Below, in pieces: positions 36,024-45,800 of a stretch of 64,000 nt of DNA. The notes below the pieces were generated by a model that was not told where the DNA came from, ran no database searches, and saw only the letters and a list, made by a program, of their open reading frames with translations. The translations under genes and the position numbers were made by a program. Origin of the DNA: an uncultured Pirellula sp. (GTDB lineage Bacteria > Planctomycetota > Planctomycetia > Pirellulales > Pirellulaceae); the NCBI GenBank assembly GCA_903892355.1, contig CAITIE010000106.1, positions 1-64,000 on the forward strand, read 5' to 3'. The first letter of the stretch is position 1. Each line of letters starts with the position of its first letter.

Positions 36024-37151
36024 TTACAATCGGCCGCGCCAACGCGTTTGGATGCGGAATGCTTTCATTCCGAGAGCTAGCCACTGCAAGGCGACGAACC
36101 ATGCGACAGAAATGGGATGCAACAGCGCGCCGAGGAACGACTGCGAGAACCGTTTCGCGGCCCAAATCCTCGGGAACCATGCCAAGACGCACCCTGCCAA
36201 AATTAGTACCCACATCCATGGGCTCGCACCATACGCAATTGCGGCTGCCAAGAGCACGGCTGGCAGGACTGCTCCTCCGATCAGTAGCACTGTGAATGGG
36301 CCAATAAGTTTTGGGTTAGCGATCCCCTCGGTGGCGTTTTTGAGCAACCCCCGAATGACTTGGGAGAGGGATTGGTACATCCGAACGCGCGCGATGTCGG
36401 TCGCATCGAAGATATCGCTCATGAAGCCGGCTCTTCGAAAAGCCTTAGGGAGTTGAATCCCGTCGTGCCGTGACGATGCGATGGCGGAGTGCCCGCCCAC
36501 CTGCATGTACGGCTCTCGCATCGCTAAAAAAAGTTGACCACAGCCTGCGGCAAATCCCGGTTGAGCGCTCGATCGCATTTGATCGATCGGTAGAAAACCG
36601 ATCAGTACGTAGTGCATGAGGGGGATGAGTAGCTTTTCTGCAAAGGTACCTGTTTCCTGATACGGGAATCCACTCACCAATGGCGATTGGCGAAGGTTCT
36701 GTTCCGCGACAATACGCGTAATCGCATCGTCGTTGAGTCGAACATCCGCATCCAAGAAAAGAAGGCGATCAAAGCGGGCGTGCGACGCGAGTTGCCAACA
36801 CGCGTTTTGCTTTCCATTCCAACCTTCCGGCAACCCTTTGGAACCGACGAGTCGGACGCGTGAGTCGCTCGCCGAATAGGCATGAACGATTTCGGCGGTC
36901 TTATCTTCGGAGGCATCATCCATCACAATGACTTCGATTTGAGGATGCGTTGTTTTCAGGATAGATTCCAAAGCGGGCCCGATACTCTGCTCTTCATTCC
37001 GAGCCGGTATCAGCACGCTGACTGGAATCCCCCGAGCTTCGGCCAGTCGATCCGCCGCACTGCAGGCTCGCTGGAAACGCGGCATATTTCGAATGAACAT
37101 CAATGCTGGGAGAGACGCTAAGGCCACAGCGACGAACGCAGCGATCAACAT
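36024..37151 (-). CDS. Family 2 glycosyltransferase, probable carotenoid-acid glycosyltransferase (CrtQ-like)
   Basis: A 375-residue membrane-associated GT2 enzyme. It has an N-terminal membrane segment (LIAAFVAVALASLPALMFI), then VSVLIPARNEEQSIGPALES, EVIVMDDASEDKT and the metal-binding DxD in LLFLDADVRL. An EGWNGKQNACWQLA donor-site region and three to four C-terminal membrane segments are also present. This layout is that of CrtQ/HpnB-like glycosyltransferases. Being last in the run with an ALDH, a CrtN/CrtP-type oxidoreductase and an acyltransferase, it is likely to glycosylate a C30 carotenoid carboxylic acid, as CrtQ does in staphyloxanthin synthesis. That role is inferred from context. 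TTG 37193 is an alternative start. Confidence 0.82.
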   Translation of the reverse strand: MLIAAFVAVALASLPALMFIRNMPRFQRACSAADRLAEARGIPVSVLIPARNEEQSIGPALESILKTTHPQIEVIVMDDASEDKTAEIVHAYSASDSRVRLVGSKGLPEGWNGKQNACWQLASHARFDRLLFLDADVRLNDDAITRIVAEQNLRQSPLVSGFPYQETGTFAEKLLIPLMHYVLIGFLPIDQMRSSAQPGFAAGCGQLFLAMREPYMQVGGHSAIASSRHDGIQLPKAFRRAGFMSDIFDATDIARVRMYQSLSQVIRGLLKNATEGIANPKLIGPFTVLLIGGAVLPAVLLAAAIAYGASPWMWVLILAGCVLAWFPRIWAAKRFSQSFLGALLHPISVAWFVALQWLALGMKAFRIQTRWRGRL

Positions 37152-37218
37152 GGAACCATCGCTTTCAGGATGCACTCTTGATAGAAACAACAACCAAGAC
37201 TCAATGCGCTATATTCTT

Positions 37219-38022
37219 TTAGGACTCGGACTGTGATTCCGGCTTCTTGGTGACCGTGGAATGGCGAGGATCAAACGGTCGACCTTGGAACCAAGCCGTC
37301 CAGGATCGCATCGAATCGTACCATGAGGTACTCGCGGCACGCGGTGGAATCAAATACTCAAAGGCTTCGATTCGGCGGTGGATGACGGCTTGAGCTAAAT
37401 CCTTTTGGTTGCTGCGCATCGCCTCTTCGAGTTTCTCTGCGCATTGCTTTTTATTGCTGGCTCCATCGAAGGAGACCGCTTCGCCGAATCGCACCAACAC
37501 CATCGGACGAGGCTCTTCCCAAAATGGATATTCGATGGCTAAAGGCACAAACAGGACCCGCTCGGATGTGGCTGCCAAATGCGCTAAACCTGGCATCAAC
37601 GGCTTGTTATGATCGCGGGCGTCTGCGAACTGGCCTTCGGGGGTAATCCAGATCGAGGCTTTGGGATTGGAAAGGATGTCTCTCGAGGTGCGCAAAAACT
37701 CCGCGGCGCCTTGGAATCGATCTAATTCCAATCCGTAAAAGCCGAGCTTGCGAAAGATACCATACGCATTGAGGGCCACCGCATCGATCGGTGCGTAGAA
37801 CGTTCGATCAGGGAAGTAGGCTTTGTTCAAAAGCATGGCGACGATCGGGTCCCACCAGCCAACATGGTTGGCAAAAACCATCATCGAATGATCGTTCCGA
37901 ATCATTGCTGATGGGGAGGTTGCGAACTGGACCCCAAAGGCCGTGAAGCGTTTCGTGACCATATTGCGGGTGTAACGGCAGAAACCGTCGACCAGCCATT
38001 TTTTCGGTTCTGGTACCGCCAT
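37219..38022 (-). CDS. LPLAT-family acyltransferase, probable pigment acyltransferase
   Basis: A 267-residue acyltransferase of the PlsC/LPLAT superfamily. The catalytic HX4D motif is NHVGWWD at about residue 53, and the acceptor-binding block is WITPEGQFAD. RVLFVPLAIEYPFWEE resembles the fourth block. There is no clear membrane helix except a short hydrophobic part. It lies between the CrtN/CrtP-type gene (72 bases upstream) and the glycosyltransferase gene (67 bases downstream), so it could acylate the sugar of a carotenoid glycoside, the step done by CrtO in Staphylococcus. A phospholipid role cannot be excluded on sequence. Confidence 0.82.
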   Translation of the reverse strand: MAVPEPKKWLVDGFCRYTRNMVTKRFTAFGVQFATSPSAMIRNDHSMMVFANHVGWWDPIVAMLLNKAYFPDRTFYAPIDAVALNAYGIFRKLGFYGLELDRFQGAAEFLRTSRDILSNPKASIWITPEGQFADARDHNKPLMPGLAHLAATSERVLFVPLAIEYPFWEEPRPMVLVRFGEAVSFDGASNKKQCAEKLEEAMRSNQKDLAQAVIHRRIEAFEYLIPPRAASTSWYDSMRSWTAWFQGRPFDPRHSTVTKKPESQSES

Positions 38023-38094
38023 ACGATCTTTCCGATGTGGCCCTATTCCTCAGGGGTGAATGGTTGCGAGTGCTACAGAGTAATGCGACTGCGA

Positions 38095-39657
38095 TTACGC
38101 TTTTGCAGCAATCTTCCGATCCAATTTGCCTGTCTGCACATCACCATCGACCGTATCCCCTGCGATCCATCCGCTCATCATGACCATTGGCATTCCCGGC
38201 CCTGGATGCGCGGCACCGCCTGCCAAATAAAGTCCTCGAAGATCTTTCGAACGGTTCGCGGGTTTAAAGGCACCGACGAATTTCCCATGGCTGGCCAAAC
38301 CATAGATGGCGCCGTTGAGTACTCGGTATCGTTTGTGGATACCCTCTGGCGTGAGCGAACTCTCGGTGACAATTCGATCTCGGATACCCTTCATCCCACC
38401 AGTGCTTTCGAGCTTGTCAAGGATCACCTCGCGGTACTCAGGTAGCATCTTGGACCAATCATGATTGGGGCGAAGGTAGGGAGTATGAACCAAGATATAG
38501 AGAGCTTCACCCCCCTCTGGAGCGACACCTGGTTCGGTCGCAGCGGGTGCACAAACGTAGGCTGTCGGATCCGGCGCTGGTTTGCCTTGTCGGTAGATGT
38601 AATCAAACTCTTCGTGTGGGTCTTTGGAGAAGACGAAGTTATGGTGCAGGAGGTGTTCGTAGCGTTTCTTTAAGCCCAAGTAGAGAACAACTCCCGAGCA
38701 AGCTGGTTCGTAACCGCGGCGTTTGTCGAATCGCTTTTGAGCGTTGGATCCGCTGAGCAACTCACGGTGTGTCCGGACCGAATCGCAATTGGAAACAATC
38801 GTATCGAAGGGGTATTTGTCGCCGGTGGTTGTCGTCAGGCCTGTAACGCGAACACCGTCGTTCTGAATCGAAGCAACATCGGTGCTGGTTTTGAACTCGA
38901 CACCCAATTCACGGGCGAGCTTTTCAAGGGCCACGGGCACGGCGCGTGTTCCTCCCATCGGGTACCAAACCCCCTCTTGGGTTTGCATGTGAGCGATCCC
39001 GCAAAGGACGGCTGGTGATGCTTCGGGTGAGGAACCGACGTATTGAGTGAAGTGGTCGATCATCTGAGCGGCTCGCTCGTCCTTGACACACGAGCGAACC
39101 AAACCTGCCACCGATCGACCCATGCGAAGGCTGAGTACATCCTTGAGCACCGATGCTGAGAATGCACCGCCGACCTCCATCGTGTCCCCGATCCCACCCA
39201 CGCTTCTCCAAAAGAAAAATTTGTCAGAGACTTCATGCAGACGCTTGGAAATTTGCATGAAGCGGTCGTACCCAGCGCCGACTCCGGGGACCGGCGAAAA
39301 CCGGTCCAGGTTCTGCTTCATCGTTTCGGTGTCTGCAACTAGATCCAAAACCCCTCCGTCTTGGAAGAAGCATCGCCATTGCGGGTCGAGCAGGACCAAG
39401 TCCATGTAGTCTTCGACACGTTTTCCCGCCTCTGCGAAAATACGTTTCAGCACCGAGGGCAACGTCAGAATCGTGGGCCCCATGTCGAATCGGAAACCAT
39501 CCTGATGGTGGACTGCGGCCTTTCCACCCACCCACTCATTTTTTTCAAAAAGAGTGACTTTATGGCCCCGAGCTGCCAATGTGCATGCGGCCGCAAGCCC
39601 AGCCAAACCACCACCTACCACCGCTGCGTTCACCACGCGTCCACTTCGCTCAATCAT
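38095..39657 (-). CDS. CrtN/CrtP-type carotenoid desaturase or oxidase
   Basis: A 520-residue FAD-dependent amine-oxidase-fold protein of the phytoene desaturase family. The N-terminal Rossmann motif is AAVVGGGLAGLAAACTLAA, followed by LFEKNEWVGGKAAV and DMGPTILTLPSVL. The C-terminal family signature is LYLAGGAAHPGPGMPMVMMSG. In the C30 pathway, CrtN dehydrogenates 4,4'-diapophytoene and CrtP oxidises the terminal methyl group. The adjacent aldehyde dehydrogenase suggests CrtP-type chemistry, but the two cannot be told apart safely by eye. Its start overlaps the end of the ALDH gene by eight bases, implying translational coupling. The squalene/diapophytoene-forming genes are not in the window. 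Confidence 0.87.
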   Translation of the reverse strand: MIERSGRVVNAAVVGGGLAGLAAACTLAARGHKVTLFEKNEWVGGKAAVHHQDGFRFDMGPTILTLPSVLKRIFAEAGKRVEDYMDLVLLDPQWRCFFQDGGVLDLVADTETMKQNLDRFSPVPGVGAGYDRFMQISKRLHEVSDKFFFWRSVGGIGDTMEVGGAFSASVLKDVLSLRMGRSVAGLVRSCVKDERAAQMIDHFTQYVGSSPEASPAVLCGIAHMQTQEGVWYPMGGTRAVPVALEKLARELGVEFKTSTDVASIQNDGVRVTGLTTTTGDKYPFDTIVSNCDSVRTHRELLSGSNAQKRFDKRRGYEPACSGVVLYLGLKKRYEHLLHHNFVFSKDPHEEFDYIYRQGKPAPDPTAYVCAPAATEPGVAPEGGEALYILVHTPYLRPNHDWSKMLPEYREVILDKLESTGGMKGIRDRIVTESSLTPEGIHKRYRVLNGAIYGLASHGKFVGAFKPANRSKDLRGLYLAGGAAHPGPGMPMVMMSGWIAGDTVDGDVQTGKLDRKIAAKA

Positions 39658-41383
39658 TCGATTTGCTTCTTTTTCGTTGCAAAAGTATCGCTTGCACTAT
39701 CTGGCGGATCCCGCCAAACCGCCTGCGGAGTCCTCGCCCGTGTAGTAATTGTAGCAATCCGTCCAGCAGCTGTTCATCACCCGGCATCGGGAGTTGGGAG
39801 TGGGGTAACCAGTTTCCTACTCGCGTGGCGACCACTTTGGCCGTCGTCATCGCCAGCAAACCTTCGTTTCCACGGGTGACCCCAAAGCCACTTTCCCCTC
39901 GGCCCCCGAAAGGAAGCCTCGGATCCGCCGTTGGAACGATAAGGTCATTAATGGTGATGGTTCCAGCGGAAACCAGCGGTACCAGTCTCAATGCATCCTC
40001 GTTGGGCCCGAAGATCGAGACCGTCAACGCATATGGGCACTGCGAGTCGGCCTTGAGGGCATCGGACCATCCATCTACCGGCACCACCATCACCAGTGGC
40101 GCAAAGATGTCCTGCGAATAGAGCTTCATATCGGTGGTGACATCGGTTAGAACCACATGCCCCGTCGTGACAAATTCCGGCTCGGCTCCAGAGTTTTTGG
40201 TCGCATCGCGAGCATCTCCGGAAACGATACGAGCTCCTTTAGCGATCGCGTCGGCAACACCATCCCACAATTTGTGGTACGTCGCCGCAGGAATCTTTGT
40301 TCGCCATTCTCTCTGCTCGGGCGCGTTCAAACGCTGCTCGAGGAGCCGGTGAAATACTTCGGATATCTTCCTCGGTACAAACACCCTGCGAGCGGCCATG
40401 CATGTGGCTCCTCCGTTGAGTCTCAACGAGAAGCGAAGCAAATCGCAGACGCGGTGCATGTCGGCTCCGGGGAGCACATAGACCGCATCGCACCCACTCA
40501 ATTCCATCGTGGCCGAAGTCAACGACCCCACTGCTTGGTTCAAGACCGTGCGACCACTCTGACTACTACCGGTCAACACGATATGGTCGACCCCGAGATC
40601 GATCGCTAGCTTGCCAGCATCGACTGAGCTGTCCAGTAGAACTAGCAACCCGTCCGGGACCCCCGAACGGACGAGCAACTCAAGCAACAGGCGAGTCACC
40701 GCTTCGCACCCAGGCGCCGGCTTGACCACAACTCCATTGCCAGCAATCAACGCCTGCAAGATCTGCACGCCCGTCAAGAAGATCGGGTAATTCCATGTCC
40801 CTAGAATAAGTACAAGTCCGTGTGGCACGCGGTGGACCACTGAACGGAGTCGCCCCAACCACATGGGTGCGTTTCCATCAGGATGACGCGAAGCCAGGAT
40901 GCGCGGTGCGGACCGTTGCAACCAACGGGCAGCATCGGCGAGTGGCAGCAATTCGGAACTCAGTGTTTCCCGGTAATCGGTCCGCATCGGGCTGGTGATG
41001 GCTGCAGCCAACGATTCCCGATTTTCGACCAGCAATGCGGCGAACGAAGCGATCGCAGAGCATCGCGAACGAACCTTCAATTGGCTCCAGGACAATTGAG
41101 CTTGATAAGCCCCAGCGAATCCAGCTTGAATGGCATCGCGATCCGTCTCGTAAGGTTGAATATCGATAGGTTTCAGAGCAGAACGCGGTCCAGACGAAAT
41201 CCGTTTATCACCCGCATCCCCGCGTGGGCTGCGATCTCCCGAAGTGCGCTCTACCAAACCGAGCTTGTGCGAACTGGGATTGTCCGAGCTTGGATGATTC
41301 AAAGGTTCAGTCTCTGACAACTTGTCCATCGCCGTTGTCGTGCTCGCTTCCTCGGGGCCATTTGCTTGGGGCGAATGACCCAT
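39650..41383 (-). CDS. Aldehyde dehydrogenase, probable carotenoid aldehyde dehydrogenase (AldH-like)
   Basis: A 577-residue NAD(P)-dependent aldehyde dehydrogenase. The N-terminal 70 residues are low complexity and hydrophilic. The catalytic part has LILGTWNYPIFLTGVQ, VVVKPAPGCEAVT, IVLTGSSQSGRTVL (cofactor turn), MELSGCDAVYV (catalytic Glu) and GGATCMAARRVFVP (catalytic Cys). Near the end DLIVPTADPRLPFGGRGESG is typical of fatty/terpenoid ALDHs. First in the four-gene run, it is likely to oxidise a diapocarotenal to the acid, as AldH does in staphyloxanthin synthesis; other aldehydes are possible. Confidence 0.87.
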   Translation of the reverse strand: MGHSPQANGPEEASTTTAMDKLSETEPLNHPSSDNPSSHKLGLVERTSGDRSPRGDAGDKRISSGPRSALKPIDIQPYETDRDAIQAGFAGAYQAQLSWSQLKVRSRCSAIASFAALLVENRESLAAAITSPMRTDYRETLSSELLPLADAARWLQRSAPRILASRHPDGNAPMWLGRLRSVVHRVPHGLVLILGTWNYPIFLTGVQILQALIAGNGVVVKPAPGCEAVTRLLLELLVRSGVPDGLLVLLDSSVDAGKLAIDLGVDHIVLTGSSQSGRTVLNQAVGSLTSATMELSGCDAVYVLPGADMHRVCDLLRFSLRLNGGATCMAARRVFVPRKISEVFHRLLEQRLNAPEQREWRTKIPAATYHKLWDGVADAIAKGARIVSGDARDATKNSGAEPEFVTTGHVVLTDVTTDMKLYSQDIFAPLVMVVPVDGWSDALKADSQCPYALTVSIFGPNEDALRLVPLVSAGTITINDLIVPTADPRLPFGGRGESGFGVTRGNEGLLAMTTAKVVATRVGNWLPHSQLPMPGDEQLLDGLLQLLHGRGLRRRFGGIRQIVQAILLQRKRSKSND

Positions 41384-41514
41384 TTTCCGAATATTGGGTT
41401 ACCTTGATCCACCAGTCTCAAAGTATACCACGCCTTGCAAAATCGTCTGCAAGCACTGGGCTTAGAACCGGCTTTCGTCGACCATTTTAAGGTCCAAATC
41501 ACCCGTCGTTTGTA

Positions 41515-42756
41515 TCAAGAACCTTCATTTTTCGCGCTGGTGGCTTTACGCAATACTCGCAAAAAATTGCCGTAGAGAACTTTGTGGATGGACGCTTCGT
41601 CGTAACCTCGGCGGAGCATCAACTCGGTGATGACGGGGTACTTAGATACATCCTCCATCCCAACGGGTAATTTTGAGATGCCGTCGAAATCGGAACCCAG
41701 ACCAACATGGTCGATGCCAGCGACCTTGATGACTCGTTCGATGTGATCGACGATGATCTCTGCATCCCCTGCTGGATATGGATGGCTTGCTTGCCATTGC
41801 TTGAGCTCTCGGTCTTGATCCTCTCTTGAACCGGGATACTTGCGACGCAACTCGCGTCTCACGGAGGCCATCTCCTTTAAAATAACTGCCGATTCGGGAA
41901 CCACAAACCCCGAAAAGAAGTTGATCAAGACAACTCCGCCGTTGTCGGGTAATTTCGCCAATACGTCGTCCGGTACGTTGCGTGGATGATCGGCTACTGC
42001 TTTGGCGGACGAGTGGGAGAAAATGACAGGAACTGCGGCGACTCGCAACGCATCGTGCATGGTCGCAGGAGAAACGTGGGAGAGGTCTACCAGCATTCCC
42101 AATCGATTCATCTCCCGCACGATCTCTTCGCCGAACTCGGAGAGTCCATCGCTCTTCGGAGCATCCGTGGCCGAATCTGCCCACTCGAGTGTATCGGCGT
42201 GAGTCAGTGTCATGTACCGTGCACCTAGTTCGTAGAGTTGTCGCAGCTTGCCGATCGATCCCTCGATGCTGTGGCCACCCTCCATCCCGATCAGCGATGC
42301 GATTTTTCCGGTAGCGCGAATCCGATCGACATCCTCGGCGTTGCAGGCTAACTCGAAGACGTCGGGATAGCGAGCGACAATTTTCTTCACGAGCTCGATT
42401 TGCTCGCAGGTTGTCTGAAACGCGTTGCCTGCGGCGATCGTGTCTACAGGCACAAAGACCGACCAAAACTGGGCCCCAACATTGCCAGCCTTCAATCTAG
42501 GGATATCTGTGTGAAGCTTAGGCTGCGCGGTGCGGATGTCGAAGTCGTCGAACAAACGAGGCGCCTTGGATCGCAGTTCCCAAGGCAAGTCATTGTGTCC
42601 ATCAAAAACATAACCCCTTTGATGAATGGCCATCGCCTGTTCGGAAACCGTAAAACGATCCTTGGAATCCTGCGCCCGAGCGGAGATGGAACTCGCCGCC
42701 GAAACGGCAGCCAAACATATCGCGTTTATGTATCGCTTCCAATTCGACAATCGCAT
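41515..42756 (-). CDS. Exported membrane dipeptidase (peptidase family M19)
   Basis: A 413-residue zinc dipeptidase of the renal dipeptidase family. The signal peptide is NAICLAAVSAASSISARA. Zinc-site motifs are GHNDLPW (H-x-D), IGMEGGHSI (bridging Glu), LTHADTLEWADSAT (His) and PVIFSHSSAKAV (His). HVGLGSDFDGI lies near the end. It cleaves dipeptides, possibly D-amino-acid containing ones from the wall, outside the cytoplasm. It stands alone on the minus strand between the ALDH gene and the giant TPM-like gene. The length agrees with the family. Confidence 0.94.
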   Translation of the reverse strand: MRLSNWKRYINAICLAAVSAASSISARAQDSKDRFTVSEQAMAIHQRGYVFDGHNDLPWELRSKAPRLFDDFDIRTAQPKLHTDIPRLKAGNVGAQFWSVFVPVDTIAAGNAFQTTCEQIELVKKIVARYPDVFELACNAEDVDRIRATGKIASLIGMEGGHSIEGSIGKLRQLYELGARYMTLTHADTLEWADSATDAPKSDGLSEFGEEIVREMNRLGMLVDLSHVSPATMHDALRVAAVPVIFSHSSAKAVADHPRNVPDDVLAKLPDNGGVVLINFFSGFVVPESAVILKEMASVRRELRRKYPGSREDQDRELKQWQASHPYPAGDAEIIVDHIERVIKVAGIDHVGLGSDFDGISKLPVGMEDVSKYPVITELMLRRGYDEASIHKVLYGNFLRVLRKATSAKNEGS

Positions 42757-42825
42757 GGCTAGCCCCTTCGCAATGGATCTAATTTCCTAATGACATTAGC
42801 AGCGCAGTAATAACCAACTTCGTAG

Positions 42826-45800
42826 TTACCAGCCCGATCGGCTGAACCCTGAGGAATCGTCTCCCGAGGACGAGCTTCCGCCGCCGGAAAAACCTCCACC
42901 TGAGGAAGAGCCCCCACCGAAGCCGCCGCTACCGCCACCGCCACCGAAGCCGCCGCCACCGCCGAAAACGCCTCCACCAAAACCGCCGCTATTCCCCCAG
43001 GAACCACCGGAGCCGAAGATGGAAGGCCCGGTGCCGATGATGATGGTATCGTTTCGACGGGCTCTGCGTTCTCGTTCAAGTCTCTCCGCGCGCATCTGCG
43101 CTTCGATCCTGCGATTTTGGACCTCGCGTTCCATCTTTTGGATGGCGAGCTGGGACGCTTGCAACGCTTGATTGCTCAATTCGAGCACAGCGGCGTACTG
43201 ACCTCGCTGCAGATTGGCGCGAGCTGCTTCGAGTTGTCGTACGCCTGGGGAATCGCTGATTCGTAGTCCCCACGGACCTGTCCAATGCTCCGCCTTGTAA
43301 ACCGATTCCGAGGCTGCTTGGAACGCAGACAGCGCTGCGTTGGCTTGCTGCAATTCCGAGCTCAATTGGCGGGAGATCTCCGACAAATCGGACTGCGTCT
43401 CGGCCGCTCGTCGTCCGACTTCCTCCCAGTCGCCATGTTCAGCTTCGATGCCCCGCTGCACTGCCGTGACCGCTCGCTCCAAACTATCCACACGTCGAAC
43501 TCCCTCGGTCGTTGCTGGGGAATCGGGAATGTTGTCTGTTCGGGATTGCTGAACGAACTGCTTGGCCACATTCCATTGCCGAACAGCTCCATCCACTGCT
43601 CGGGATGCTTCTGCATAGCCATGCCGATCCGAAACAACCATGCCCTCGAGTTCGGCGATACGCTTCTGAAAGAAAAGCAGTAGTTGCGCGAACTCGAACG
43701 GATTGGTCCCGTCGGTCGTGTTGCGATACTTCGACTGGACGGATTGTAGCTGTTCTCCCAATGCATCGATTTGCTGGATCGTGGGGATCGTGACCATGCG
43801 ATCGCGGCGATAGTCTTGGAGATGCTGGATATCGGATATGCATTTCACCAGCGACTTTTGATTTTCGACCACTTGACGCTCGAGCTGCTGCAAATGCTCA
43901 TCGACGCGATCGAGCCTTCGGTCCATTTGCGTCAGCAATTCTCCTGCTTGTTGCAATTCCCCGACCGCCTGCAGCACCATTCCTTGTCGGAACTTCGATT
44001 GTGCTGATGCCTGCAGCCGATCGCATTCGGTCGCATAGTCTTGCGCGTGTTCGAGGAGCTGTAGCGCGTGATCACCACCCAGGTCGAGCGATTGATGGGG
44101 GGCAGTGACCATATCCACCGATCCATCGCTCTCTGCATTGGTAACCGACGGCTTTACTTCGGGTTCGACCCAGTTCGCGTCAGCAATCAATGCGACAGAA
44201 TAAGCCAACTGAAGGGCTGCCGACGAATAATTGCGTTCCGCGTTTCGGACCATCAGAGCCAATTGCTTGCTCCGCTGTACGATCTGCTGCAATCGGCTTC
44301 GTTCTTTAGCAAGGCTCGATTCGAACTCTTTTGCGGATGTCTTGGAAGCCTCGATCCATTGGTTGGCCCGTTCCATTTCTGAATCGCATCCTTGGATGGC
44401 TGAGCGGCATGCATCGATCTTTCCCTGACGCAACATTGTAATTGCAGCCTCCAAACTCTTTCGAGCGAGGGCATGCGCGGTGTCGGGGTTCCAAGCAGGC
44501 TCGACGAGGACTTGCGACTCGTTCAATTTCAACTGGCTTGCGAGTTCTTTACGGGCCCTCTGGATTTCTTGGGGCATGTGCTCGACGCGAGGTTGCGTGG
44601 TGTCCCTTAAAAGTTCCGCCAATTCGACTGCTTGCTTCGTTTGCCCCACCAGTGCAACCATCGATTCTTTAAGGTCTGCAAAGCCCCCGGCTATCGATTG
44701 CGTGATAGCTTGCTCGAACAATCTGTCGGCCGCGCTCGATCGGGCTCGCATATCGGATTCCAGCCAAGCGGTGGGGTATCCCATCGACTGAAGTTTTTCA
44801 GACATCGATTTGAGGTCTGGCAAAACATTCTTGCGGAAATCGAGGATCCACTCCCCTAATGCCTTGGCTTCGTCGAGCTTGCGTCGTGCATGGCGAATTG
44901 GTCCTTCCATCGCTGAAACCGCATCGAGTGTCGACTGGGACTCTGCATCTGCCAGATCGCTCTGGACCGAGGGAATGAGAACATTGAAGTAGCTCGGAAC
45001 GGGAAACCAACCATCCGCGGACGCATTCGCAATGCTCTTTTCTTGATCGAGCGAGCCTTGCAAGTCGACTTGGCAGCGATTGAGTTCGTCGTTGACACGA
45101 GTGAGAGAGTCTTCGATCAGTTTCAATGCGTTGCCCGCTCGCTCGCGCCGCGACTGGATCGCACCATAGATTTCATCGAACGTCAAAATGACTTCGTCTG
45201 GAACTTCGCTCGGGATCGGCTCGTTCGCTTCCTGGGCTCGCTTTTTGAGGATGTCCATCGCCACCCTAGGGATCCCAGTCGCGCGAGAGAACTTGAGCGG
45301 TTTCCCGGAAATCTGTCGAACACTTTCTTCGAATCGCGAGCTGCTAAACGCATTCACGATTTGGTCCCAAACGCCGTTCGGATTGACCAGATCCTTTGCC
45401 TCGGAGAGAACGCGTCGAATCTCTTTTGACATGATGAATAGGTCATCGATATCGTTGATGGCGCCTTCGCCGAGTTCTCGTGTTCGCCCAGTATACCCGC
45501 GCTGTGCGATCCGATCGCGAGATCCAAGCAGATCGGCGCTCTGCGTGAAGAGTTGGTCGAGTCCATCGGTCTCTTTAGCGACCGACGCCTCGCGCGTCTT
45601 TAGATTGTCGATGGCTCGATCCATGGCTGGTTTGCGTTTGCGATGAAACAACCACAAGATCACGGCCACAATTGCAGCCAGAATACTGGCGATCGTTCCG
45701 ACGACCTGACGAACCAGCTTTGCGTTGGCGTTGGCCGCTTCCATGCGTCGATTTTCTTCGTCGATGCGGCGATTGCCCTCGGCGATTTTCGTTTCAGCCG

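Noticed and set aside
41642-42466. Long open frame on the minus strand (274 codons)
   Set aside because: It lies within the M19 dipeptidase gene in another frame. The product is arginine-rich without a family, typical of a shadow frame.
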